Shown here one piece after another: positions 1 to 10,054 of a stretch of 64,000 bases of DNA; the stretch's first letter is position 1; the number at the start of each line of letters is the position of its first letter. The notes beneath the pieces are model-generated. The model saw only the letters and a program-made list of their open reading frames with translations, did not search any database and was not told the origin of the DNA. The stretch is from the NCBI GenBank assembly GCA_048213135.1, contig PS015289.1, positions 17,499 through 81,498 of the forward strand, in the 5' to 3' direction. The translations under genes and the position numbers were made by a program. This DNA comes from Reclinomonas americana ATCC 50394 (Eukaryota; Jakobida; Jakobea; Jakobida).

Positions 1-250
1 GGGGAAGAGAGTGAGCGAAGAGAGTGAGAGAAGCGAACTCTCTTCTCTTTGAAAATAGACAGAGAGCGCGATGAAGGGGAAGAGAGTGAGCGTAATAGAG
101 AAGAGAATGAGCGATGCGAACTCTCTTCTCTTTGAAAATGGAGGAGGGCATGAAGGAGAAGAGAGTGAGCGTAATGGAGAAGAGAATGAGCGATCTCTTT
201 GAAAATGGAGGAGAGCATTAAGTAGAAGAGAGTGAGCTGAAGGGTTTCGT
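1..250. repeat. Purine-rich tandem repeat, about 60-80 bp unit
   Basis: Three to four diverged copies of a block that reads GGGAAGAGAGTGAGCG, then GCGAACTCTCTTCTC and TTTGAAAATGGAGGA. The GAAGAGAG and CTCTCTTC parts of one unit are partly inverted repeats of each other. No convincing coding potential is seen. It probably lies in an intron or 3' flank of the minus-strand gene whose exons appear at 1.3-4.2 kb. Confidence 0.6.
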
Positions 251-1084
251 CTGAGGCAAACCGATTCTTGTGCGGGTGGTGCTGCAGGTGGACATGTGAG
301 TTCGAAAAAGAGACGATGGGGAGGGCAGGATCGCGTGAGACTCACCGGCGCTGGTCGGCACAGGTGGTTGGACGCTCGAGGCGGAGGAAGAGGCGCCGGC
401 TGGTGAGTTGGAGGGAGGAAAGTGAGAAGAGAGAGAGAGAGGAGGGGGGAGAACGAAAGGGAATGAGGAAGGGGAAGACGTAGGGAAAGGGGGAAGGAAC
501 GGGGAAAGGGGGAAGGAACGGGAAGGGGGAAGGAACGGGAANNNNNNNNNNNNNNNNNNNNNNNNNNNNNNNNNNNNNNNNNNNNNNNNNNNNNNNNNNN
601 NNNNNNNNNNNNNNNNNNNNNNNNNNNNNNNNNNNNNNNNNNNNNNNNNNNNNNNNNNNNNNNNNNNNNNNNNNNNNNNNNNNNNNNNNNNNNNNNNNNN
701 NNNNNNNNNNNNNNNNNNNNNNNNNNNNNNNNNNNNNNNNNNNNNNNNNNNNNNNNNNNNNNNNNNNNNNNNNNNNNNNNNNNNNNNNNNNNNNNNNNNN
801 NNNNNNNNNNNNNNNNNNNNNNNNNNNNNNNNNNNNNNNNNNNNNNNNNNNNNNNNNNNNNNNNNNNNNNNNNNNNNNNNNNNNNNNNNNNNNNNNNNNN
901 NNNNNNNNNNNNNNNNNNNNNNNNNNNNNNNNNNNNNNNNNNNNNNNNNNNNNNNNNNNNNNNNNNNNNNNNNNNNNNNNNNNNNNNNNNNNNNNNNNNN
1001 NNNNNNNNNNNNNNNNNNNNNNNNNNNNNNNNNNNNNNNNNNGAAGGGGGAGGAGCAAGGGGAGGACATGGGGAAGACGAAGGG

Positions 1085-1250
1085 GGAAGACCATGGGGGA
1101 AGACCATGGGGGAAGACCATGGGGGAAGACCATGCGGGAAGACGAAGGAGGAAGACGAAGGGGGAAGACGAAAGGGGGAAGGCAAGAGAATGAGAAAGGG
1201 GGAAGACGAAGCGAGAAAGAGAAGGGAGAAGAGAAGGGGGAAGAGAGAAG
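1085..1250. repeat. GGGGGAAGACCATG minisatellite
   Basis: Four near-perfect copies of a 14-base unit GGGGGAAGACCATG begin at about 1085 and grade into GGGGGAAGACGAA variants up to 1250. The array directly follows the assembly gap that ends at 1042, which suggests the gap is a longer version of the same array. Reading frames through it are repeat artefacts. Confidence 0.75.
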
Positions 1251-1336
1251 AGAGAGACGAACTACAAGAATGCAAGCAACGACCACAATGCAGATGACAA
1301 CAGACACAGCAATGCGAGACCGCCACGTTGACTCAC

Positions 1337-4150
1337 TTGATCGAGAATGATGTCGCGGGTGATGAGGAGGAGGGACACCGCTGGACGATGCAGTGAGGCC
1401 TGCACTGCGTTGTAAGCACGCTGAATCGTGAACGTAGAATGCACGAAGTGAGTGGTGTACCTGATGCGGCGGAACGATGCCTTTCGATTTTCGACCCGGC
1501 GGCTGGCGAGCTGGGCAAGGCAGCTGCAGTGGCGTGAGTTGGATGAGTGAAGGGAGTGTGCTCTCTTAGCGAACCTGAGGCTGCTGCATTGAGAGAGTGA
1601 GTGATGATACGTAGACGAGCAATGTGACTGCCACATACCAGAAGACTTCTCCGCTGAGGAGTTCGAGGGTGAGCTGGGCAATGCTCCTCCTGTATAAAAA
1701 GGTGAGCTGTTGCGCTTCAATAATAGCTTTCATGCAGGCCAGCTAACCGGATGATGCTGTGCAAGGAATGCCAGAAGCAGGTCAGAAGCACGTGTGTTTA
1801 CGGAATGCGATACACAAGGATCAACACGGACCTGGGTAAGCGCACAATGAGCTCATCAATACCACGCAATAACGGAGGAAAGGATCAACACACACGGATA
1901 CCTGCAGCTTGTGAAGGCACACTAGCGCGTCTTGGATGCAGTGATTCGTCGTCAGTGGCATTGATGGACGCACTGGATCGTCGTTGCTCCAACGAACTCG
2001 CTGCACGGCGGCACCGCGTGAGATACAACGCAGACTCCACCATCACCGACAGGTCCAAACTCACCGACATCAGCAGGTCGCGCGGCCTCTTGTGGCGTGG
2101 CGCTGGCGCTGGCCATCAATGCACTCGCCGATGGAGCGTTGGAGCCTGGGAAGAGGGTGCAACACTCAGAGGCACACATTTTCCAGAGTGTTCGAGATAA
2201 TCAGGTGGCCGGGCCAGCACACCTGAAAACGATCCCTCCACCACGCGTTTGCCGCCGACACCTGCGACGAGAGGAATGAGAGGAGTCGGTGCTGCGGTTG
2301 GCGATGGCTGCACAGACCGGCCACCAGCCCAGAAGGAGCGCTGGCTCCCTTGACGAGGCGCGCCGGTGGTGGTGGTCGCACGGGTGTGTTGTCAATCTCG
2401 GCGGTGACTGCAGCCGGGAAGGTGAGGAGCATGCGAGAACGACAGACGAAGAGAGGGTGAGAATGCTCACCGGTGTTCGACGTGGCGATGCTGTGGCGTT
2501 GCTCTGCTGCACAAAGAAAGAGAGAGAGAGAGAGGGAGAGAGACATGAGAAACGGGAAAGAAGAAGGGGGGAAAGGAAACAGGAGAGGTGGCAGAGAGGT
2601 AAGATAAACACACCAGTATTCGCGGTGGTGATGCCGTGGCGCGAGTCTGCAAAAAGAGAGAGAAAGACACGACGTGAGATGAGGAACGGGAAAGAGTGAG
2701 GGGAAAAGGAAAACAAGAGAGGAGGCAGAGAGAACATGTGGCGCATGAGAAAAACGCACCTGTATTCGCAGTGGCGATGCTGTGGCGCGGCTCTGTAGAT
2801 AGATAGATAGGGAAAGAAAGAGAGAGAGAAAGACACGACGTGAGATGAGGAATGGGAAAGAGTGAGGGGAAAAGGGAAACAAGAGAGAAAAACGCACCTG
2901 CATTCGCAGTGGCGATGCTGTGGCGCGGCTCTGTAGATAGATAGATAGAGAAAGAGAGAGAGAGAGGGAGAGTGAGTGAAACGGAAAGTGAAAGAGAGAT
3001 AGAAAGGGACAGAGAAGAGATAGACTCGTTTTCGAGATGAGGAACAGGAATGAGAGAAAGAGGAGGCACCGAGAACTTGTGGTGGATGAGAATAACGCAC
3101 CGGTGTCCACAGTGGCCATGCTATGGCGCGGCTCTGCAGGCAGAGAAAGAGACTCGTCGTGAGGTGAGTCACGAATATCGCAGAATACAAGGTAGATACC
3201 AACCAATCGCAATTGCATCATGATCCACCACCACCGCCCTCTCTTCGCCATCATTGCCGCCCTCCAACACNNNNNNNNNNNNNNNNNNNNNNNNNNNNNN
3301 NNNNNNNNNNNNNNNNNNNNNNNNNNNNNNNNNNNNNNNNNNNNNNNNNNNNNNNNNNNNNNNNNNNNNNNNNNNNNNNNNNNNNNNNNNNNNNNNNNNN
3401 NNNNNNNNNNNNNNNNNNNNNNNNNNNNNNNNNNNNNNNNNNNNNNNNNNNNNNNNNNNNNNNNNNNNNNNNNNNNNNNNNNNNNNNNNNNNNNNNNNNN
3501 NNNNNNNNNNNNNNNNNNNNNNNNNNNNNNNNNNNNNNNNNNNNNNNNNNNNNNNNNNNNNNNNNNNNNNNNNNNNNNNNNNNNNNNNNNNNNNNNNNNN
3601 NNNNNNNNNNNNNNNNNNNNNNNNNNNNNNNNNNNNNNNNNNNNNNNNNNNNNNNNNNNNNNNNNNNNNNNNNNNNNNNNNNNNNNNNNNNNNNNNNNNN
3701 NNNNNNNNNNNNNNNNNNNNNNNNNNNNNNNNNNNNNNNNNNNNNNNNNNNNNNNNNNNNNNNNNNNNNNNNNNNNNNNNNNNNNNNNNNNNNNNNNNNN
3801 NNNNNNNNNNNNNNNNNNNNNNNNNNNNNNNNNNNNNNNNNNNNNNNNNNNNNNNNNNNNNNNNNNNNNNNNNNNNNNNNNNNNNNNNNNNNNNNNNNNN
3901 NNNNNNNNNNNNNNNNNNNNNNNNNNNNNNNNNNNNNNNNNNNNNNNNNNNNNNNNNNNNNNNNNNNNNNNNNNNNNNNNNNNNNNNNNNNNNNNNNNNA
4001 CGGGCAGGTGGTTGTGCAGGGCGGCGCAGTGGAAGGCGGAGCGATTGTCCTCCGGGTCGACGGCGGTGAGGAGAGAGGCGGCGCCGTGGCGGGTGACGAA
4101 GCGGCGGAGAGGGCGGAGGAGGCCTTGGGAGGCGAGATCGCAGGGGTGCG
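1337..4150 (-). CDS. Partial multi-exon gene with an ankyrin-like exon
   Basis: I do not recognise the whole protein. Four coding exons can be supported on the minus strand. The first (about 4150 down to the gap at 3999) encodes a segment ending DNRSAFHCAALHNHLPV, which matches the helix-turn-helix pattern of an ankyrin repeat. After the gap and the 33-nt exon-like array come an exon at 1902-about 2105 (includes DLSVMVESALYLTRCRR), one at 1639-about 1730 (includes AIIEAQQLTFLYRRSIAQL) and one at 1337-1523 (includes YNAVQASLHRPAVSLLLITR). The last three join in one frame through a GTATGT donor at 1638 and a TGCAG acceptor; the exon at 1337 ends on GTGAGT. Start and stop are not visible; the 3' end may continue into 250-430. 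Ankyrin assignment is an inference from one repeat. Confidence 0.4.
2471..3133 (-). repeat. Tandem array of 33-nt exon-like cores flanked by splice signals
   Basis: Five cores of exactly 33 nt lie at 2471-2503, 2614-2646, 2760-2792, 2898-2930 and 3101-3133. On the minus strand each is preceded by a CT-rich tract ending in CAG (several as ATCTATCTACAG) and followed by GTG. In phase 1 each would add an 11-residue module like EPRHSIATANT. Spacing is about 140-200 bp and the intervening DNA is pyrimidine-rich. A weaker sixth copy may sit near 2285. Because 33 is divisible by three, any number of cores could be included without breaking frame. Whether they are spliced in, or are duplicated intron DNA, cannot be told from sequence. 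Confidence 0.6.
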
Positions 4151-4654
4151 GTGAGGAGGAGCTGAGGGAGGAAGAGGGGAGAAGAGAGGGAAAGAGGGAA
4201 AGAGGGGAAAGAGGGAAGAGTGAGTTTCTTCTTCTTTCTCTTTTGCTTTGTCCTCTCTTCTCAGTGAGTGAATGCGGCACGAACCATGACGCTCCCATTT
4301 ACGTGGAGAGAGAGAGAGAGTGAGTGGGGAAGTTTGTCCTGCAGCATGCAATGCATTTGACTTCGACGGGAAGGGAGACGGTGGTGGTGAAGGAGGAGGG
4401 GAAAGTGTGTGAGCGAGGAGGAGAGAGAGGCGGTGCGTGGAGAAAAATGCAAAAGAGAAAATCACGCAAGACGCAACAAAAACGTCGATGTCGAGATCTG
4501 GCCACTCTCTGCATTGCACTGTGGCTCTTCGGATTTTGCATAGTACGGACAGCCTACAGGGCACCCGCATGTATGCAGTTGCATCGACGTTGTACCTTCT
4601 CGAGTTGCAGAAGAACGACTGCAACAAAAACAGAGCGAACAGCGAACACAGCGC

Positions 4655-5060
4655 AAAACCAGCCTACAAAACGATCTCGCCAGGCTTTGCAACACTCACG
4701 GTCAGAGCTGCAATATGAGAGGCCGCGAGAGCAACCTCGTTGCGCATGCGCTTTTAAACTTTCGATGAACGTCGCGAACGAATGATCGACTCAGAAACCA
4801 GCATGTAAAGGCCCAGATCGATCTCGCAGGTCAGACCATCTCGCGATCGCAGGCCTTGCAGCACAGCTGACATGAGTGGTCATGAGAACAGCCTCACGCT
4901 TTAAATTTTTTCCAACGAGCGAACGACTGAATTGCAGAACCCAGCCTTCAAAAGGCAAAAACGTCACAGGCTACACAGCACCCGAGGTCACAGCTGCAAC
5001 GCCAAGAGAGCAACCTCACGCTTTTATCCAACGTGCGAACGAACGAACGAATCGCAGAAA
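4655..5060. repeat. Degenerate tandem repeat, about 140 bp x 3
   Basis: Three copies start near 4658, 4793 and 4937, and the next partial copy at 5056 runs into the start of the small gene. Shared blocks in order are AGAAACCAGC, CGCAGGCTTTGCAGCAC, GAGAGCAACCTCACGCTTTTA and GAACGAACGAATCG. Copies differ by many substitutions. It occupies the upstream region of the 79-residue gene, so it may hold its promoter; no TATA-like box stands out. Confidence 0.6.
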
Positions 5061-5073
5061 CCAAATATCGATC

Positions 5074-5839
5074 ATGGGCGACACGGGAAGCGATGTTGCG
5101 TTTCTCTCCCTCTCTGTCTCTGTATGAGTGCCTGCCTCACTCACCTTTTCTCTCTGCCACAGCTCTCTGCGGCTTTTGATGCGGGAATCAACGCGGCCGA
5201 GGGCCGACTGAACCCTCGTTGAGTTCTCGTCCTCCTTCTTCTCCTCCTCCTCCTCCTCCTNNNNNNNNNNNNNNNNNNNNNNNNNNNNNNNNNNNNNNNN
5301 NNNNNNNNNNNNNNNNNNNNNNNNNNNNNNNNNNNNNNNNNNNGTTGAGTTCTCGTCTCCTTCTTCTCCTCCTCCTCCTCCTCCTCCTCCTCCTCCTCCT
5401 CCTCCTCCTCCTCCTCCTCCTCCTCCTCCTCCTCCTCCTCCTCCTCCTCGTCCTTCTCCTCCCTCTCTCCGTCTCTCTTTCTCTTTCTCTCTCTCTCTCC
5501 CTCCCTCCCTCCCTCCCTCGTTGTTCTTCTTCTTCTTGTTCTTCTTCTTCTCCTCTCTCTTTCTCTCTTTCTCTCTTTCTCTCTCACTCACTGTGTGCAC
5601 TTGCACGTTCAGCACCGATGCCAGAGGGCGTCTCTGCTGCGTGGTCTGAGGCCTACATTGGTGAGTGCGAGAGTTTTCGCGTGTTTCATGTCGATATCGA
5701 CCTGCTGCTGATCATTGTCTTGCGTGTCGCGTTGTGCAGAGGGATACGATCAGGGCGCGGTGAGTGAGAGAGAGGGAGAGAGAGAAGGAGAGAGAGAGAA
5801 GAGATTCATATTGTATCACCACTCAAACACTCGCAAACG

Positions 5840-5887
<48 letters not shown>

Positions 5888-6068
5888 CGCATTCACTCAC
5901 TCTGTTACTGATTGATGCTTTTGTTGACACAGGCGGACGTTGTGGAGCAGCAGCAGCAGGCGCAGAGTCAGTGGCAGACGTGAGAGTAACACATGCTCTC
6001 TCTCTCTTGTGTCTCTCAGTGTTGACTGTGCAGCAGCAGAAGAAAGTGAACGTTTTCGTCGATATTGA
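5074..6068 (+). CDS. 79-residue protein in six exons
   Basis: Exons 5074-5094, 5163-5217, 5613-5660, 5740-5759, 5933-5979 and 6020-6068 add to 240 nt and join in frame from ATG to TGA with AG at every acceptor. Donors are GTTGCG, GTTGAG, GTGAGT, GTGAGT and GTGAGA. The second intron contains a (CTC)n tract and an 83-base gap. The protein begins MGDTGSDLSAAFDAG, has PEGVSAAWSEAYIEGYDQG in the middle and a glutamine run, and is acidic and soluble-looking, with no signal peptide or membrane segment. The spacing of G, NP, W and GY..G is loosely like bacterial ribosome modulation factor, but that is only a hint. I know no family for it. Exon sizes of 20 and 21 nt are unusually small. Confidence 0.55.
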
Positions 6069-6135
6069 GCGCTTTTCAAGAGAAACCAGAGTCGCGTTCG
6101 CTGGGGCTGGCTCGCGGAGGGCATTGAGCTTCTAG

Positions 6136-6785
6136 TTTCGACAACACCCACTGCAAGAGTGCGATGTTGGATGCAGGAGTCGGCATCTTGGCCGGCAAGG
6201 CTTGCGAGGTTTGACCTCTGCAGCCGTCTGATCGTCCAGGCATGTAGCTCTTTCTGCCCTGCACAGTTGGACTCTCTTGCTCTTTGCCGCTCTTCCGCAC
6301 TCTGCCCTTGTACTGATGTGCTCGTCACCTGTCATTGTTGCGAGTAACAGGGTCGTTGACTCGCCACCTTGGTTGGTCGCTCCAGCAAGCACGGCAACTG
6401 CTCAAGTTCCTGGGTGCGTCGTCGGCGGTTTCAGTTTCTGCCGTCCTTAGCATGCAGTCTTCGCCACGCAATGCCAAGGCCTCGACTCTCGCCGCTCGGT
6501 CGTCCATTTTCGACGGTGATGAAGGTAAGTCGTTATCTGTCTCGTGTATGCTGTCGACTTGATGCTACGGAGGACAGGTTCCTCCATCAACACGCCCACC
6601 TTGCAAGTGCGCTTCACTCAACTCTTTGCGGATGTGCGTTTTCTGCTGCATTACCCGACTTGTCTACAGCATGGTGTTTCGCTCGCTAGCTCGCGAGCTG
6701 GATATCCAAGGTCAGTGCATGCCGCTGAAAGTGACAGAGCTTGGTGCTGCTCTGCAGTGCGTTAACTGAGCATCCAGACTTGTAG
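6136..6785 (+). CDS. Small gene of unknown function, 5' end unresolved
   Basis: Exons 6136-6208, 6351-6524, 6578-6710 and 6758-6785 join in one frame over 136 codons to a TAG stop. Supporting signals are TTCTAG, AACAG, GACAG and TGCAG acceptors, and GTTTGA, GTAAGT and GTCAGT donors. The best-supported stretch is the junction of exons two and three, which reads through DGDE into GSSINTPTLQVRFTQL. The first exon has no start codon in the chosen frame, so an upstream exon is missing; it could not be joined to the preceding gene. A different frame of the first exon (reading MLDAGVGILAGKACE) is also open. No domain is recognised. Confidence 0.35.
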
Positions 6786-6878
6786 GCCTTCCAGCAAGGT
6801 GCAATGCTGCATTTCGCGAGCGAGACAGATATCTTGGATATCTGCGAGAATCTCTCTTTTGTTCTCACACTGGAGAGA

Positions 6879-9196
6879 ATGCACCACTTGCGCGTGGTTT
6901 GCGTTGCTGCGCTTCTCCTGTGTGCGATTTGTGTGCTGCTAGATGCGGCTGCCTTTGCGCATGCACACGTGGATCCGGACACCGAGGCTGGCGACTTACT
7001 CGACATGATGATGTTCGACTTGGAAGGTGTGTTCGCAATGGCGGACTCTGTGTAGTGGGGAGTGGATCTCTTGTCTCTCCTCTTCCTCTCTCTCTCTCTC
7101 GCACACACACATTTTTCCCGGAATCGTGCACATCTGGAGCGGATGCACCTCTTGTCTCTCATTCCATCTCTTCTCTCCACCTCCTTCTTTTGCTGTTGCT
7201 TCTTTTCCCTCTTCTTCTTCCTCTTCCCATCATCTTTCCCCAACTAGTACGTACTCTCGATCTCCCTCTTCTCCCTCCATCTGTTTTCTCCTCCTCCTCC
7301 TCCTCCTCCTCCTCCTCCTCCTCCTCCTCCTCCTCCTCACCGTCCGCTTCTTCCCTCCTCCCCTCCCTTCTCCACATTGCGCAGACGTCGACCTCCACGC
7401 GGAACATGGCGAGCACGACATCGACAGCGCCGCATCGCTGGCAAATGTCGACGCCACTTCAGCCGCTGGCACCGGTCTTGCGGATTACGACCTGAAGTTC
7501 CTCGGCGGTGGCGGCAACGGATTCGTTTTCGCAGCCCGACGCAAGGGCACTGAACGAGTCGCGCAGGATACGTATCCTCTCATCATCAAGACGGGAGGCT
7601 ACTTTGCGCCACCGGCGAGCAAGTACCGTTTGACGCAAGAGTTGCTCCGCGAAGAAACAAGTTCATCCAGGATCTGCCGCTATCGGACCGCCAGCTCTTT
7701 GCGAAATTCGTGACCGCGTTTCATGATACGTGCTACGTGCCGACGTATGGCATGGTGCCGAATGTTGCCATCTCGGCCGTGACCTCGACTGATCCGGATC
7801 TCAAGGACAAGTGCCTCTTCCTCGTTTTCAGAAACGCTGGGTCGGTATCGTTGTACGACGCCTCCCTAGCGATGTTGTTTGATGCGTATGCGGCGCCGAC
7901 TGCCGAGTTTGTGGGCGGCACTCGACAAAACTTAGACCCTAGGACTGGAGCCGGACTCACGCAACTCAAGCAGCTGATGGCCACGACTGTGTACGGTGAC
8001 GTTTCTCGGCACTACAATGCTGTGGCTAGCGACATTGCAAGCATGCGAACAGGGGCTCCCTCAGCTCACATACTCAAGCCCGGCGCTCTTGAGATGTGTC
8101 GCACACTGTATTTCGGCGCGCGAGGCACACTCCCCTTTCGTTGGGCTCTCACGCGCAACGTCATCAGGCAGATCGTCGGGGCATTAGGTGAGGATCGTGA
8201 GAGGCGTGTTGTTGAGGTACGATGGGTGTTACTGATATGCTTTGTCTCCTCTTTCTTTCATTATCAGCGGCGTTGCACCGGACCGGGCGATACCACGGCG
8301 ATACTGGTGCTCAAAACTGGTTGCTCAGCTGGCAACCCGACACCCAACAGCAGCAGCAACAACCAGTGCTTCAGGTCAAGCTGATCGACAATGTCGGACT
8401 GAGTGGTCGCGCACTTGCTGGAACGTTCGACTCCATGGAGAAGGCGCTCAAGGCGCTCAAGAGGCAACGAGAGCATGCAAGGAAGTGCATCGAGAATGCG
8501 AACGCCGAGTGTGCCATCTTCCGGTCCGAGATTGGTGAATCCCTGGACGAAGTGTTCCAGACGACGGTGCTGAACGATCCCATTCGGATGCAGAAAGGGC
8601 ACACTGGCGTTGAGGACGAGAATGTTCTGAATGTCCCCATGGCCGAGTGTGCTCGACACTTTTTGTGGCTGCTTCAGAAGCTGCCGTCGGACAGGCGCTT
8701 GGCAGACGTGCTGCTGGCACATCCATTCTTGGCTAGGAATGGAGCGGATGACGACATCACCGCCGGTGACAGAGTCTGCAGGAAGGTCGGAAAATCGCTG
8801 TCCCCATTCATGGCCAATCCAGAGCACACTCTGACATTGGCCGTCAAGTGGGCGTATTCCAAGGGCAAGCAGCAGACGGCCCCCAAGCCGAATGTTCGAT
8901 TCTCGTATGACTTGGTTGCACGCGCTTTCCGATTCAAGTTTTCTGCTGACGCCAAGACCGTCGAAGGCACGTTCGGTCTGGACGATGTTAAAGTATCGGA
9001 CGACAAGCGAGCTGTGGCTGTCCAAGGCGGCGATGATCGTGTGTATTTCGTGAACAAGAAATATGGCCGCTTGCCAATTGCCGAGCTCACCTTCCGCGAC
9101 GTGGACAGCGCGGCGTGCCTCTGCCAGTCGCCGCTGGGCATGTTGCAGCAAGCACTCGAGGCGGCCAAGCAGGCGCGCGACTTTGTTACTGGGTGA
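6879..9196 (+). CDS. Secreted protein-kinase-like protein (frameshifted)
   Basis: Exons 6879-7026, 7385-8187 and 8268-9196 give about 626 residues. The N terminus is a signal peptide (MHHLRVVCVAALLLCAICVL). The body follows a protein-kinase plan: glycine loop GGGGNGFVF, candidate VAIK-type lysine in LIIKTGG, a glutamate in the next helix, catalytic loop YHGDTGAQNWLL (D and N kept; HRD is HGD and the usual lysine is glycine), metal loop LIDNVG in place of DFG, and LLAHPFL near the end of the fold. About 150 further residues follow. Around 7651-7662 the frame shifts by one base with no possible intron, so either one base is missing from the assembly or the gene is decaying. The second intron (8188-8267) is standard. 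It could be a secretory-pathway or extracellular kinase, or a pseudokinase; substrate unknown. Confidence 0.6.
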
Positions 9197-9206
9197 AAAA
9201 CGCAAG

Positions 9207-9212
9207 AATAAA
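9207..9212 (+). terminator. AATAAA polyadenylation signal
   Basis: A perfect AATAAA lies 11 bases after the TGA of the secreted kinase-like gene. This is a very short 3' untranslated region, which fits a compact genome. Assignment is by position and motif only. Confidence 0.5.
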
Positions 9213-9412
9213 ACGCAGTGACATTGAGAACTGCTAGTCGCTGCAGCCTGTCGCACTCAATTCCACGGCACATAGTATACACTCGTCTCATTCCCCACCA
9301 CTCCTCCATCACGCACTCTCCATAAATCGTGCAGCAAAGTCAACAGTACCACCACCACCACCACCAAGCCTGCTGGCAGATTGATTTGTGTTTCGTCTCT
9401 TTTTTTCCTCTC

Positions 9413-9724
9413 TCAGGCGCGTCGTTGGGTGGTTCCGCTGCGCGGCGAAGACGCAGAGCGCGCTGCCGTGGGTCGCGGCGCCGGCGACTTGCTGCTGCTG
9501 GCCGCACCTGGAGACTTGCCGGCACCCGGCGTCGCCGTGGTGGTAGTAGTTGTTGTTGTTGCTGCTCCGGCGCCGTTGGTGGGCCTCGGCGACTTGCTTG
9601 CGATCGGCACGGGTGAGCGTGGGCTCATCGTGGTGCGCGGTGAGTAGCCTGGTGGGGAAATGGGGGAAAGGGGGTGAGAAAAATAGGGGAAGAAAGGGAG
9701 GGAGGGAGGGAGCGAGGGACAAGG

Positions 9725-9760
<36 letters not shown>

Positions 9761-10005
9761 GATGACATAGACTATTTCTCTATTACAACCTAAACCTTAC
9801 CACCTTCCGTACTATTCGTTCGGCGTAGGTTCGGCCCGCAACTAGTTAGGTAAGGTTTATTTTTTCGTCTAGTTGTNNNNNNNNNNNNNNNNNNNNGCGC
9901 GTCGGACGGTCGGTCGGTCGGCGTCGTCGTCGTCGTGCGTGCGGGGCGGGCGGGGTGCGGGCGTGAGGGAGAGGAGGAGGAGGAGAGAGGAGAGAGGAGG
10001 AGGAG

Positions 10006-10054
<49 letters not shown>

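Noticed and set aside
218-1307. Long minus-strand reading frames rich in Phe, Pro, Leu and Ser
   Set aside because: They are translations of the GGGGAAG repeat and of the gap; no splice sites or family match.
9381-9647. Plus-strand exon candidate with a CTCTCAG acceptor at 9417 and a GTGAGT donor at 9642
   Set aside because: The minus strand has a stronger acceptor (CCCCACCAG at 9650), joins in frame to the SHIPPO exon, and gives a natural Ser-Pro tail; the plus frame is its antisense.
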